From the NCBI RefSeq assembly GCF_009856365.1, contig NZ_WMEX01000002.1:434001-498000 (forward strand): DNA of 64,000 nt, read 5' to 3'. The position numbers and the translations under genes were made by a program. Each line of letters starts with the position of its first letter. Position 1 is the first letter of the stretch. Source of the DNA: Vreelandella halophila. Its GTDB lineage: Bacteria; Pseudomonadota; Gammaproteobacteria; Pseudomonadales; Oleiphilaceae. Below, piece after piece: positions 56,901 to 64,000 of this stretch. A model generated the notes under the pieces. It was given only the letters and a program-made list of their open reading frames with translations. It was not told the origin of the DNA and did no database searches.

Positions 56901-58517
56901 GCCTGGTCCCTGGGCGCGGAAATGGCCAAGGACGCCCGCAACAAGGGTGACCCCAAGGCCGAGGGCAGCGAGGCCATCGTCCTCTGGGCCTCCGATACCG
57001 TCCGTGACGAGGGCGTGATGATCGCCTTCGGCCTGGACATGCTCGGCATCAAGCCCAAGTGGAATTCCCGTGGCATCGTGGAAGGCCTCGAGCGCATGCC
57101 GCTGGATGAGCGCAACCGCCGCCGCGACGCACTCTTCACCACCTCCGGCCTGTTCCGGGACCTCTACGAGGACCAGCTGGTGCTGCTCGACCAGGCCTCG
57201 CGCCTGGCCCTGGATGGCGCCTACAAGACCATCATGAACAAGCACCCGCAGCTGGACCGCGCCCTGGAAGCCGCCATGGAACCGCTGCCCGAGGAAATGC
57301 GCGACCCCGGCAGTGAAAGCCTCGCGAAGAATGACGTGGCCGCCCGCTGGGTCGCCGATACCAAGGCCATGATGGCCAACGGCGCCAAGGCCCAAAAAGC
57401 CGGCTCGGATGCGGCCCTGCGCGTCTTCGGCACTGCCCCTGGCTCCTACGGCGCCGGCGTCAACCGCCTCGCGGACCGCTCCGGCGCCTGGGACGACCGC
57501 GGCAAGGTCGCCGACGCCTACACCCGCCGCATGGGCTACGCCTTCGGCGGCGACAAAGAGGGAGGCCGCCCTGCGCACGATGCCTTCAAGGATCGTCTGG
57601 ATGACGTCGGCCGCACCTATCTCGGCCGCGCCAGCCACGTCTACGGCCTGCTCGACAACGACGACGGCTTCGACTTCCAGGGCGGGCTCTCCATGGCCGT
57701 GGAACACGAAACCGGCGAGGCCCCGACCAACCGCGTGCTCATGCATGCGGATCCGGACAACCCCAGGGTCGAATCCCTGCAGCAGGCCCTGCTCAGCGAG
57801 CTGCGTGGCCAGAACCTGAACCCGCAGTGGATCAAACCGCTGATGGAGCAGGGTTACGCCGGCGCACGCACCATGTCCGCGGACTTCCTCGACAACCTCT
57901 GGGGCTGGCAGGTGACGAGCCCGGACGTGGTGAAATCCGCCGTCTGGGACGACATCAACGAGGTCTACTTCGAGGACCGTCACAACCTGGGTCTCGATAA
58001 GTTCCTCGAGAAGGACCACAACGTCCACGTCAAAACCCACATGCAGGCGATCACACTGGTGGCCGCGCATCGCGGCTTCTGGAAGCCCGACGAGGAAACC
58101 CTCAAGAAACTGCGCCAGGAGTTCGCCCAACTCGTCGTCGAGAACGGCCTGCCCGGCAGCGGCCACACCCGCCCGGACCACCCCACCATGCAGTGGGTGG
58201 CCGAGAACCTGAGCGATGCCGAGCTGAAGAAAGACTTCAGGGCCGTCCTCGATGCCGCGCGCATGCAATCGCCGGAGTCCGGCAAGGCCCAGCCGGTGAG
58301 CATGCGCGAAGTCACTATGAAACAGAAACCCAAGCAGCAGGAAGCCGAAGAGAAGGCCCAGCAGCAATCGGAAAAGAAAACGGAACAAACGTCCGAGCAA
58401 CCCGATGCGCAAAAGGCCTCGGCCGAGGGCGGACAGGTCCTGCTTCCGTGGTTCATCGGCGGTGGTGTCCTGCTGCTTCTCGGTGGTGGTGTCGTCGCCG
58501 GTCGACGCCTCTCATAA
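53973..58517 (+). CDS. Exported, membrane-anchored CobN-like chelatase with His-rich insert
   Basis: The 1514-residue protein belongs to the CobN/BchH/HmuS superfamily but is longer than the roughly 1200-1300 residues of cytoplasmic CobN. It has a Sec signal peptide (ACFILVAAPALNA), CobN-type core segments (WASDTVRDEGVMIAFGLDML, then FTTSGLFRD), a Glu/Asp-rich insert with about 20 histidines at residues 790-866, a charged Gln/Lys/Glu linker (about 1440-1485) and a C-terminal membrane helix (about 1490-1510) ending RRLS. The usual HGTxEfLPGK active-site region reads GRHSTREFLPRR around His674. ATG 53973 overlaps the btuB stop. Topology implies a periplasmic enzyme held in the inner membrane. 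Cobalt insertion, cobalt removal or another tetrapyrrole reaction are all possible. Confidence 0.85.
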   Translation: MKRLLVACFILVAAPALNAATIVGIVSDRSSAEMAAGAEEHLAAFPEHEIVLRTPEQLKDLPDEQVTDLWSDADALILAAVFGEESGRIRRLVRDQGPGADVPIMAMNSKRGITRLSRLEGERVMADLSDRTINEMVANPEPGEDPAAHLDERRKQYPEQAEWLTGRAFYQGRSPEHMDGLFRWALAQAGYDIEVPEPKPREPIRYYRNGEASADPDSLNLEEGPAVALLDLDSGDRPGDRDLLDAACEQMEKRGIQCFTILARWGGASVEAVKTLEERIQPATLSGIVSLQYFTVGGGDGREAVTKAFNNLDVPVIKGIRISKLTKPEWLLSDEGLPWDSVHYQLAMPELQGISQPMVLAVAEPPRIDEETGVELTLTTPVAERVNALANRMDRWVTLQTKENSDKRVAVVYYNHPPGRQNIGADKLNVPESLFEILQRLKAEGYKTGELPESPEALLDEIQDRGVNLPDQQSGLEDLAGKVPSVSKETYLERFKQLPEAVQAEMQHGPVGYLHAQLKNAANNGHTKLGNDLLKNGVKDLRHMLRNYEHDATQRALDLLDQYQTGWRAVLRNEQNSTEKVTSIRDALIRTGIPGLSGWGEAPGRSMVHEGEMLFPGIHFGNVFIGPQPPRGWEVSEELLHANTTFPPTHQYVGFYQWLRKDFNADALVYLGRHSTREFLPRRRAGLAEDDYPELLGKDLPLIYPYIVDGVGEGIQAKRRAMGVMISHLTPPLETTKLYDNLLELRQLVETWESSNDPDSSSRDRAVKELRKRLRELDMVQDIEKELAAEHHHGEEEHNEEEGEEEGKHEEGEVHAETEHHHKHEDVEAPEEGGEHAHAHKHEDGDGHGHEHHHDEETVHLEDVDDELLVHEVGHYLTTMQESFMPLGLHVFGRDWEQEGIETMLNSMAGDDEEPKPKWREKLKASPGEEMDHLMAGLDGRFVPPGEGNDPVRTPAVLPTGRNFHALSSDLVPTRVAWSLGAEMAKDARNKGDPKAEGSEAIVLWASDTVRDEGVMIAFGLDMLGIKPKWNSRGIVEGLERMPLDERNRRRDALFTTSGLFRDLYEDQLVLLDQASRLALDGAYKTIMNKHPQLDRALEAAMEPLPEEMRDPGSESLAKNDVAARWVADTKAMMANGAKAQKAGSDAALRVFGTAPGSYGAGVNRLADRSGAWDDRGKVADAYTRRMGYAFGGDKEGGRPAHDAFKDRLDDVGRTYLGRASHVYGLLDNDDGFDFQGGLSMAVEHETGEAPTNRVLMHADPDNPRVESLQQALLSELRGQNLNPQWIKPLMEQGYAGARTMSADFLDNLWGWQVTSPDVVKSAVWDDINEVYFEDRHNLGLDKFLEKDHNVHVKTHMQAITLVAAHRGFWKPDEETLKKLRQEFAQLVVENGLPGSGHTRPDHPTMQWVAENLSDAELKKDFRAVLDAARMQSPESGKAQPVSMREVTMKQKPKQQEAEEKAQQQSEKKTEQTSEQPDAQKASAEGGQVLLPWFIGGGVLLLLGGGVVAGRRLS

Positions 58518-58536
58518 GGCCTGAAGGAGGCAAGCA

Positions 58537-58983
58537 ATGTTTACATCCGCAACCCTCGACATCATGGACTCCATGGTGAGCTTCCTCCTGGAGCCGGTGA
58601 TCATCGCGCTGCTGGCGCTGATCGCCCTGGCGCTCTGGGAAACTGGCCTGGCCATCGGTGAACGCACCGGCGGCCTGCGCCGGATGATCGAACGCGGTGA
58701 TACGGAATCCCTCGCCGCCCGCGCCCAGCGCCGCATTGACCGCGCCGACCTGATCGCTCGTGTCGGCCCCATGATGGGCCTCATGGGCACCCTGATCCCG
58801 CTCGGCCCGGGCCTGGCCGCGCTCGGGCGCGGTGAGCTCGACGTGCTGGCGGAGGCGGTGACCGTGGCCTTCAACACCACCGTCCTCGGCCTGCTTGCCG
58901 GCATCATCGGCTTCCTGCTCGGGCGCATGCGCCGCCGCTGGTACGATGGCGCCATGGCCCAGCTGGAGGAGGCCGCGGCATGA
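58537..58983 (+). CDS. MotA/TolQ/ExbB-like proton-channel protein
   Basis: The 148-residue protein has three predicted helices (about 15-38, 75-100 and 108-130) and the family motif ARVGPMMGLMGTLIPLGPGL, equivalent to the second helix of ExbB/TolQ. GAAGGAGG precedes ATG. It is shorter than ExbB, with a reduced N-terminal and cytoplasmic region. It is coupled to the DUF2149 gene by a 4-bp overlap and lies 19 bp after the CobN-like gene, so it may energise that protein or the receptor. Proton conduction is inferred from the family. Confidence 0.88.
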   Translation: MFTSATLDIMDSMVSFLLEPVIIALLALIALALWETGLAIGERTGGLRRMIERGDTESLAARAQRRIDRADLIARVGPMMGLMGTLIPLGPGLAALGRGELDVLAEAVTVAFNTTVLGLLAGIIGFLLGRMRRRWYDGAMAQLEEAAA

Positions 58984-59282
58984 GTGTGCCCGAGTACCGC
59001 CGCAGCCGTTTCGACATCACCGACGAGGACCCCATGGGCCCGCTGGCGAACCTGGCTGATATCATGTTGGTATTCGCCGTTGGCCTGATGGTGGCGCTGG
59101 CCGCCTCCGAAAGGGCCAACGATCCGCAGCAGAGCGGCGTGGACGTGAAGGCGGGCCGCGAGATGCCGGAACTGCCCGAGGGCGCGGGCGAATCCGGTGA
59201 AGGCTTCCAGCCCATGGGCCAGGTCTACCGGGACCCGGAAACCGGGCGCATGATCATGATCGACAAGGGGAACAGCCAGTGA
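58980..59282 (+). CDS. DUF2149 protein, ExbD-like
   Basis: The 100-residue protein has a short cytoplasmic N-terminus, a single membrane helix about residues 22-43 (PLANLADIMLVFAVGLMVAL) and a polar C-terminal tail. An Asp at the start of the helix is placed as in ExbD/TolR (PLIDVMLVLL-like), where it carries protons with ExbB. DUF2149 proteins occur beside CobN-like and MotA/ExbB-like genes in other genomes, including haem-acquisition loci with HmuS. Role here is inferred from position and the Asp. Confidence 0.84.
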   Translation: MSVPEYRRSRFDITDEDPMGPLANLADIMLVFAVGLMVALAASERANDPQQSGVDVKAGREMPELPEGAGESGEGFQPMGQVYRDPETGRMIMIDKGNSQ

Positions 59283-60169
59283 TCCGGATGCTGCACCGAC
59301 TCACCGCCGTCGCCCTTCTCTTTCTGGTCGCCACCACGACGGCCCACGCGGAAGTCTGTGCCACGGATGATCGTGGGAAGGAGGTCTGCCTGGACAGCCC
59401 CGCTGAACGCATCATCAGCCTCTCGCCCGGCGCCACTGAGCTGCTCTTCGCCGCCGGCGCCGGGGACGACGTGGTGGGTGTGGTCAACTACAGCGACTAC
59501 CCCGAGGCCGCCAGGGAACTGCCCATCATCGGCAGCCTCAAGCGGCTGGATGTTGAGCGAATCCTGAGCCTGTCGCCGGATCTGGTGATTGTCTGGGTGA
59601 CCGGTAACCCCAAGGAACAGACCGAGCGGCTGGAAGAGCTGGACCTCACCCTGTACTACCTCGAGCCCAGGGATTTCGAGGGCATCGCCAGCGCCATCGA
59701 GCGCCTCTCGACCCTGGCGGATACCAAAGAGGTGGGCTACAGGGAAGCCGATCGGTTCCGCGCCGGGATCGAGTCGCTGCGTGATGAATACGGTGATGCC
59801 GATCCGGTGCCAGTGTTCTACCAGGTCTGGGATCAGCCGCTGATGACGGTTAATGGCGAACACTTCATCCACGAAGTGATTGAACTGTGCGGTGGCGAAA
59901 ACATCTACGCGGAGCTCGATCGGCTGGTGCCACGCATCGACCGGGAATCCGTTCTGGCCGGCAACCCGGAGGCGATCGTCGCCGGCGGTATGGGCGAGCA
60001 GAACCGGGACTGGTTGCAGGAATGGAAACAGTACGGCTCGCTGACCGCCACCGAGCGGGGCAACCTTTTCTTCGTGCCGCCGTCCACCCTGCAGCGGCCT
60101 ACACCACGCCTGCTGGAAGGCGGCGCCACCCTGTGCAAGAAACTGGAGACCGCCCGTGAACGCCGCTGA
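59279..60169 (+). CDS. btuF: Cobalamin ABC transporter substrate-binding protein BtuF
   Basis: The 296-residue periplasmic protein has a cleavable signal peptide (ending TTTAHA) without a lipobox and two lobes joined by a long helix (YREADRFRAGIESLRDEYG). Segments RIISLSPGATELLFAAGAG and VVGVVNYSDYPEAARELP match BtuF. GTG 59279 overlaps the DUF2149 stop; ATG 59288 is an alternative. The gene overlaps btuC by 14 bp. Confidence 0.92.
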   Translation: MIRMLHRLTAVALLFLVATTTAHAEVCATDDRGKEVCLDSPAERIISLSPGATELLFAAGAGDDVVGVVNYSDYPEAARELPIIGSLKRLDVERILSLSPDLVIVWVTGNPKEQTERLEELDLTLYYLEPRDFEGIASAIERLSTLADTKEVGYREADRFRAGIESLRDEYGDADPVPVFYQVWDQPLMTVNGEHFIHEVIELCGGENIYAELDRLVPRIDRESVLAGNPEAIVAGGMGEQNRDWLQEWKQYGSLTATERGNLFFVPPSTLQRPTPRLLEGGATLCKKLETARERR

Positions 60170-61178
60170 GGCCGTCGCACACCGGGCCAGCGCCTCCATG
60201 GCCATTTCCGCCTGGCGTCCCTTTCTGCCGCTGGTGTGGTTGGCATTGCTGGGGCTGCTGGCCCTAATGATGGCCGTCGCCATCGGCAGCGTGACCATCG
60301 CGCCGGGCGAGTTCTGGGCGGTGATCCTGGGCGAGGGCAGTGAACTGCACCGCACCCTCATCTTTGAGCTGCGCGCGCCGCGCGCACTGGCCGGGTTCGC
60401 CACCGGGGGCCTGCTGGCGGTGGCCGGGGCGCTCATGCAGATCCTGCTGCGCAACCCGCTGGCGGACCCCTACGTGCTCGGTGTCTCCGGCGGTGCCTCG
60501 GTGGGTGCGCTCGCCGCCATGCTTGCCGGAACCGGCACCGCCGTGCTCTCCGGTTCCGCCTTCGCGGGCGCGCTGCTGTCCACCTTCCTGGTCTTCGGCC
60601 TCGCCCACGGCACCGGCAGCTGGACCCCCGCGCGGCTGCTGCTTACCGGCATCGTGGTCGCCTCCGGCTGGGGCGCGGTGATCACACTGATGCTGGCCAT
60701 CGGCCCGACGGACAAACTCCCGGGCATGCTCTACTGGCTCATGGGCGACCTCACCTACGCCCAGACCCCCTGGCCGGCGCTGATCACGCTGGCGCTGGTC
60801 TGCTTGCTGGTCATTCCCCTCGGGCGCAGCCTCAACGTCCTCGCACGTGGCCCGCTGCAGGCGGCGGCGCTGGGCGTGGCCGTGCGCCCGCTGGAATGGA
60901 CCATCTACGTGCTCGCCAGCCTGCTCACCGCACTGGCCGTGACCACTGCTGGGAGCATCGGCTTTGTGGGGCTGGTGGTGCCGCACATGCTCCGGCTGGT
61001 GCTGGGCAACGACCAGCGCCTCATCCTGCCGGCCTGCGCGCTGGCCGGGGGCGCACTGCTCACGCTGGCGGACACGCTCGCGCGCATCGTCATCGCCCCC
61101 GAACAGCTCCCCGTGGGTGTGATCACCGCCCTGCTGGGCGTGCCGACCTTCCTCGTGCTGCTGTACCGGAGTCGCTGA
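60156..61178 (+). CDS. btuC: Cobalamin ABC transporter permease BtuC
   Basis: The 340-residue protein is full length for FecCD permeases with about ten helices. It has ELRAPRALAGFATGG, LLRNPLADPYVLGVSGGAS, LLTGIVVASGWGAVI, YWLMGDL and GSIGFVGLVVPHMLRL. It carries the N-terminal helix missing in the paralogue at 42849. It is coupled to btuF and btuD. Confidence 0.94.
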   Translation: MNAAEAVAHRASASMAISAWRPFLPLVWLALLGLLALMMAVAIGSVTIAPGEFWAVILGEGSELHRTLIFELRAPRALAGFATGGLLAVAGALMQILLRNPLADPYVLGVSGGASVGALAAMLAGTGTAVLSGSAFAGALLSTFLVFGLAHGTGSWTPARLLLTGIVVASGWGAVITLMLAIGPTDKLPGMLYWLMGDLTYAQTPWPALITLALVCLLVIPLGRSLNVLARGPLQAAALGVAVRPLEWTIYVLASLLTALAVTTAGSIGFVGLVVPHMLRLVLGNDQRLILPACALAGGALLTLADTLARIVIAPEQLPVGVITALLGVPTFLVLLYRSR

Positions 61179-61942
61179 TGGCCGTGCTTGAAACCCGGGA
61201 ACTCATCATCGACATCCCCGAGCGCGCGGACGGCCGCCCGCTCAGCCTGCGCATGGAACCGGGCCAGACCTGGGGCATCCTCGGCCCCAATGGCGCCGGC
61301 AAGAGCACCCTGCTGCACACCCTCGGCGGCCTCAACCGCCCGAGGAGCGGGGAAGTGCGGATCGACGACACCCCATTGCGCCAGATGCGGCGCAGCACCA
61401 TCGCCCGGCAGCTCGGCCTCGTCTTCCAGGAACGCCAGGACGGCTTCCCCGCCACCGTCCTCGAAACCGCCCTGATCGGAAGGCACCCCTTTTTGTCCCC
61501 CTGGCAGCTCGAAGGCGGCGACGACCTCGAAATGGCCGAAAAGGCCCTGGAACGCCTGGAACTCAGCGACCTGGCGGATCGTTCCGTCAGTACCCTATCC
61601 GGTGGCGAACGCCAGCGCGTCGCCCTGGCCACGGCCCTGACCCAGAGCCCCAGCATCTGGCTCGCCGACGAACCCACCAACCACCTGGACCTCCGCCACC
61701 AGGTGGCCGTGATGGAACTGCTCTCGGAACAGGCCAGGGCAGGGCACACTGTCGTCATGTGCCTCCACGACCTCAACCTCGCCGCCCGCTGGTGCGACCA
61801 CCTCCTGCTCCTGTACCCGGACGGCGAAGCCTGCTGGGGCGAGGCCGAAAGCATGCTCAAACCCAAAGCCCTCGAACAGCTCTACGGCCAGCCCCTCACG
61901 TGGGCGGAGGTGGATGGGGCTCCCGTATTCGTGCCGTCATGA
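61178..61942 (+). CDS. btuD: Cobalamin ABC transporter ATPase BtuD
   Basis: The 254-residue ATPase has Walker A GPNGAGKSTLL, signature LSGGERQRVALA, Walker B IWLADEPTNHLD and MCLHDLNLAARW. The ATG overlaps the btuC stop (TGATG). It completes the BtuFCD importer in the riboswitch operon. A REP pair 27 bp after its stop marks the end of this tightly packed block. Confidence 0.94.
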   Translation: MAVLETRELIIDIPERADGRPLSLRMEPGQTWGILGPNGAGKSTLLHTLGGLNRPRSGEVRIDDTPLRQMRRSTIARQLGLVFQERQDGFPATVLETALIGRHPFLSPWQLEGGDDLEMAEKALERLELSDLADRSVSTLSGGERQRVALATALTQSPSIWLADEPTNHLDLRHQVAVMELLSEQARAGHTVVMCLHDLNLAARWCDHLLLLYPDGEACWGEAESMLKPKALEQLYGQPLTWAEVDGAPVFVPS

Positions 61943-61968
61943 CGGAAAGAACCCCCAAAAATGACCCC

Positions 61969-62054
61969 CCTGTAGGAGCTTGCTTGCAAGCGATCCAAGC
62001 GATCCAGACAAAGCAAGCGATAAAACAATCGCGAGCAAAGCTCGCTCCTGCAGG
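61969..62054. repeat. REP pair (BIME-like) between btuD and cobB
   Basis: CCTGTAGGAGCTTGCTTGCA (start of the left unit, 61969-61994) and the inverted right unit (62028-62054; reverse complement starting CCTGCAGGAGCGAGC) are two copies of a REP-type motif in opposite orientation, separated by 33 bp. The GTAGGAGCxxxCTTxxxxGCGAT pattern is well known from REP sequences of Pseudomonas and other gammaproteobacteria that are moved by RAYT proteins. No tyrosine transposase is in the window. The pair could fold in RNA and protect the 3' end of the btu transcript. Confidence 0.85.
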
Positions 62055-62081
62055 GAACAGGACTAACCGAGGCTGAATTCA

Positions 62082-63395
62082 ATGAACACCCAGACCATCA
62101 CAGGCACCACCGCCGCCGCCATGATCACAGCCCCGGGCTCTGGCCACGGCAAATCCATGGTCACCGCCGCCCTGGCACGCCTCCACAAAAACGAAGGCCG
62201 CAACGTCCGCGTCTTCAAGCACGGCCCGGACTACCTCGACCCCATGGTCCTCGAAAGAGCCTCCGGCAATCCGGTTTACCAGGTCCACGGCTGGATGACC
62301 GGCATGGACGAAGTCCGCTGGCGCCTCGCCGAAGCCGCCCAGACCGCTGACCTGATACTGGTCGAAGGTTCCATGGGTCTCTTCGACGGCGACCCCAGCA
62401 CCGCCGACATGGCCGTCGCCTGCGGCATCCCCGCGCTACCGGTCATCGGCGCCAACGCCATGGGCCAGACCTTCGGCGCGATTGCTCTGGGCCTCGCCCG
62501 CTACCGCGATGATCTGGAAGTGAAGGAAGTCATCGCCAACCGCACCGGCAGCGGCTACCACGCCCACCTGTGCAGGGAGAGCCTGCCCGAAGACATCAGC
62601 CTCCTCGGCGCCATCCCGAGGAATGAGGCCTTCGACATCCCGGACCGCCACCTCGGCATCGTCCAGGCCGACGAAATCACCGACCTGGATGAACAACTCG
62701 ATGCCGCCGCCGAGGTCCTCAAGGAAGCCGGCCTCGACCAGCTCCCGGCCCAGGTCACTCTGGAAGCAACAACACCCGAACAACCGCCAAGGCTCCTCGA
62801 AGGCACCACCATCGCCATCGCCAAAGACGCCGCCTTCGCCTTCATCTACCGGGCCAACACGGAACTCCTGGAAGCCATGGGCGCCCCCCTCAAGTTCTTC
62901 TCCCCACTAACGGACAAAGAACTCCCGAACGCCGACGCCCTCTGGCTCCCCGGCGGCTACCCCGAACTCCACGGCCAGACCATCGCCGACAACAAAGAAA
63001 TGAAAGCCGCCATCCAGGCCCACCACCAGGCCGGCAAACCCATCTACGCCGAATGCGGCGGCCTGATGGCCTGCACCGAAACCATGATCGACCCGGAAGA
63101 CGGCACCGAACACAGCCTCTATGCCCTCATGCCCGGCAAAGTCTCCATGGCCCCCAAGCTCAAGGCACTGGGCATCCAGTCCCTGAACACCGACAATGGC
63201 GAACTCCGCGGCCACACCTTCCACCACTCCGAACTCGAAACGGAACGGGAGCCGGCCATGAGAACGACCAAGAAAAACGGCAGCGAAGGGGAACGCGTGT
63301 TCAAACAGGGCTCACTCACAGCGAGCTACTTCCACGGCTACTTCCCCACGGCCCCCAAACTGGTTGCGGAACTTTTCAAAGGCCAGGAGCAATAA
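62082..63395 (+). CDS. cobB: Cobyrinate/hydrogenobyrinate a,c-diamide synthase
   Basis: The 437-residue enzyme amidates the a and c side chains of cobyrinic acid (CbiA) or hydrogenobyrinic acid (CobB) using glutamine and ATP. The N-terminal dethiobiotin-synthetase-like domain has the P-loop variant APGSGHGKSMV, then FKHGPDYLDPMVL and LVEGSMGLFDG. The C-terminal glutamine amidotransferase domain has the nucleophile Cys in IYAECGGLMACTETM and a late His (GHTFHHSE). Which corrin it uses depends on whether the pathway is aerobic or anaerobic, which the window does not settle. Confidence 0.92.
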   Translation: MNTQTITGTTAAAMITAPGSGHGKSMVTAALARLHKNEGRNVRVFKHGPDYLDPMVLERASGNPVYQVHGWMTGMDEVRWRLAEAAQTADLILVEGSMGLFDGDPSTADMAVACGIPALPVIGANAMGQTFGAIALGLARYRDDLEVKEVIANRTGSGYHAHLCRESLPEDISLLGAIPRNEAFDIPDRHLGIVQADEITDLDEQLDAAAEVLKEAGLDQLPAQVTLEATTPEQPPRLLEGTTIAIAKDAAFAFIYRANTELLEAMGAPLKFFSPLTDKELPNADALWLPGGYPELHGQTIADNKEMKAAIQAHHQAGKPIYAECGGLMACTETMIDPEDGTEHSLYALMPGKVSMAPKLKALGIQSLNTDNGELRGHTFHHSELETEREPAMRTTKKNGSEGERVFKQGSLTASYFHGYFPTAPKLVAELFKGQEQ

Positions 63396-63397
63396 CG

Positions 63398-64000
63398 ATG
63401 CGAGAGAACGCAAAAGACCCGGAACGCCATGCCCAGCGCATGGCCCGCAAGAAAAAGGTCATGGAAGAACGCATGGCCAACGCCCAGAAAGACCATGGCG
63501 TCCTCCTCGTGAACACCGGCAACGGCAAGGGCAAAAGCTCTTCCGGCTTCGGCATGGTTGCCCGCAGCCTCGGCCACGGTTTGCAGGTCGGCATCGTCCA
63601 GTTCATCAAGGGCAAGATGCAGACCGGCGAGGAACGCTTCTTCCGGGACCAGGCCAACGTCGACTACCACGTCATGGGCGACGGCTACACCTGGGACACC
63701 CAGGACCGTGAAAAGGACGTTGAAGCCGCCGAGAACGCCTGGAAGGAAGCCGCGCGCATGCTCTCCGACGAGCGCTACAGCCTGGTGCTGCTCGACGAAC
63801 TCAACATCGCCCTGCGCTACGAATACCTCGACCTCGACCGCGTCCTGGATGACCTCCAGAACCGCCCCGAGATGCAGCACGTCGTGGTCACCGGCCGGAA
63901 CGCGCCGAAAGAGCTGATCGAGCTGGCGGACACCGTGACCGACATGACCATCGTCAAGCACGCGTTCAAGGATCTCGGCGTCCGTGCCCAGAAAGGCGTC
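63398..64000 (+). CDS. cobO: Corrinoid adenosyltransferase (3' end just beyond window)
   Basis: The frame from ATG 63398 is open to the window end (201 codons), about the full length of CobO/BtuR, so only the last few residues are missing. It has an N-terminal helix rich in Arg and Lys, the P-loop NTGNGKGKSSSGFGM (relatives usually have GKGKTT), VGIVQFIKGKMQTGE, LVLLDELNIALRY and VVVTGRNAPKELIELAD. It transfers the adenosyl group from ATP to cob(I)alamin or cobyrinate diamide, directly after the CobB step. It begins 2 bp after the cobB stop. Confidence 0.94.
   Translation, partial: MRENAKDPERHAQRMARKKKVMEERMANAQKDHGVLLVNTGNGKGKSSSGFGMVARSLGHGLQVGIVQFIKGKMQTGEERFFRDQANVDYHVMGDGYTWDTQDREKDVEAAENAWKEAARMLSDERYSLVLLDELNIALRYEYLDLDRVLDDLQNRPEMQHVVVTGRNAPKELIELADTVTDMTIVKHAFKDLGVRAQKGV

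Noticed and set aside
53919-58412. Very long open frame opposite the CobN-like gene
   Set aside because: It is a low-stop antisense shadow in GC-rich DNA with no recognisable domain and biased composition.

Overview
The window is chromosomal DNA of a GC-rich gammaproteobacterium. The supporting genes are ubiK, yifB/comM, hemW-rdgB, metX-metW with a DUF4426 protein, a MetR-type regulator, a PbgA/YejM-type inner-membrane sulfatase, pilT-pilU and RND pumps with lipoprotein adaptors. An aquatic or halophilic lineage near the Ectothiorhodospiraceae, Halomonadaceae or Marinobacter is plausible, but this is inference. Genes are dense, ATGA/TGATG overlaps are frequent, and I see no phage, IS element, CRISPR array, rRNA or tRNA.

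Layout. 1-10294: end of a TetR-type gene, a complete tripartite RND operon (adaptor, pump, outer-membrane factor), then a second adaptor-pump pair behind an AT-rich inverted repeat. 10269-17891: alpha/beta hydrolase, EamA transporter, BaiN-type flavoprotein, FabR-like repressor, c-di-GMP cyclase, MetR-like regulator and outer-membrane phospholipase A. 17970-21863: acyl-CoA dehydrogenase, then an ECF sigma/ChrR/SDR operon typical of singlet-oxygen stress control. 21933-26942: speA and speE divergent, then an MFS transporter coupled to an LCMT-like methyltransferase. 27008-28661: amtB-glnK behind a sigma54 promoter. 28963-42856: housekeeping genes, a dynamin-like GTPase and pilT-pilU.

42849-49718 is a cobalamin late-pathway/salvage region: a short BtuC-like permease with its ATPase, cobU, cobC, cobT, azlCD, cbiB and cobD. 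A PbgA/YejM-like gene follows. 51590-64000 is the most distinctive part. A cobalamin riboswitch leads a tightly overlapping run: a TonB-dependent receptor, a 1514-residue exported CobN-like chelatase with a histidine-rich insert and a C-terminal anchor, an ExbB/MotA-like proton-channel protein, an ExbD-like DUF2149 protein, then BtuF, BtuC and BtuD. A REP pair, cobB/cbiA and cobO/btuR follow.

The genes suggest a cell that imports corrinoids through the outer membrane, handles the metal or macrocycle in the periplasm with a CobN-like enzyme possibly energised by proton-motive force, moves the product inside through BtuFCD, and finishes it with CobB, CobO, CbiB, CobD, CobU, CobT and CobC. A second striking signal is a pair of 112-bp structured repeats (38733-38844 and 40523-40634). 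Their 29-bp stems differ at eight positions, all compensated, while the 54-nt interior is almost identical. This points to selection on a folded RNA or DNA element.
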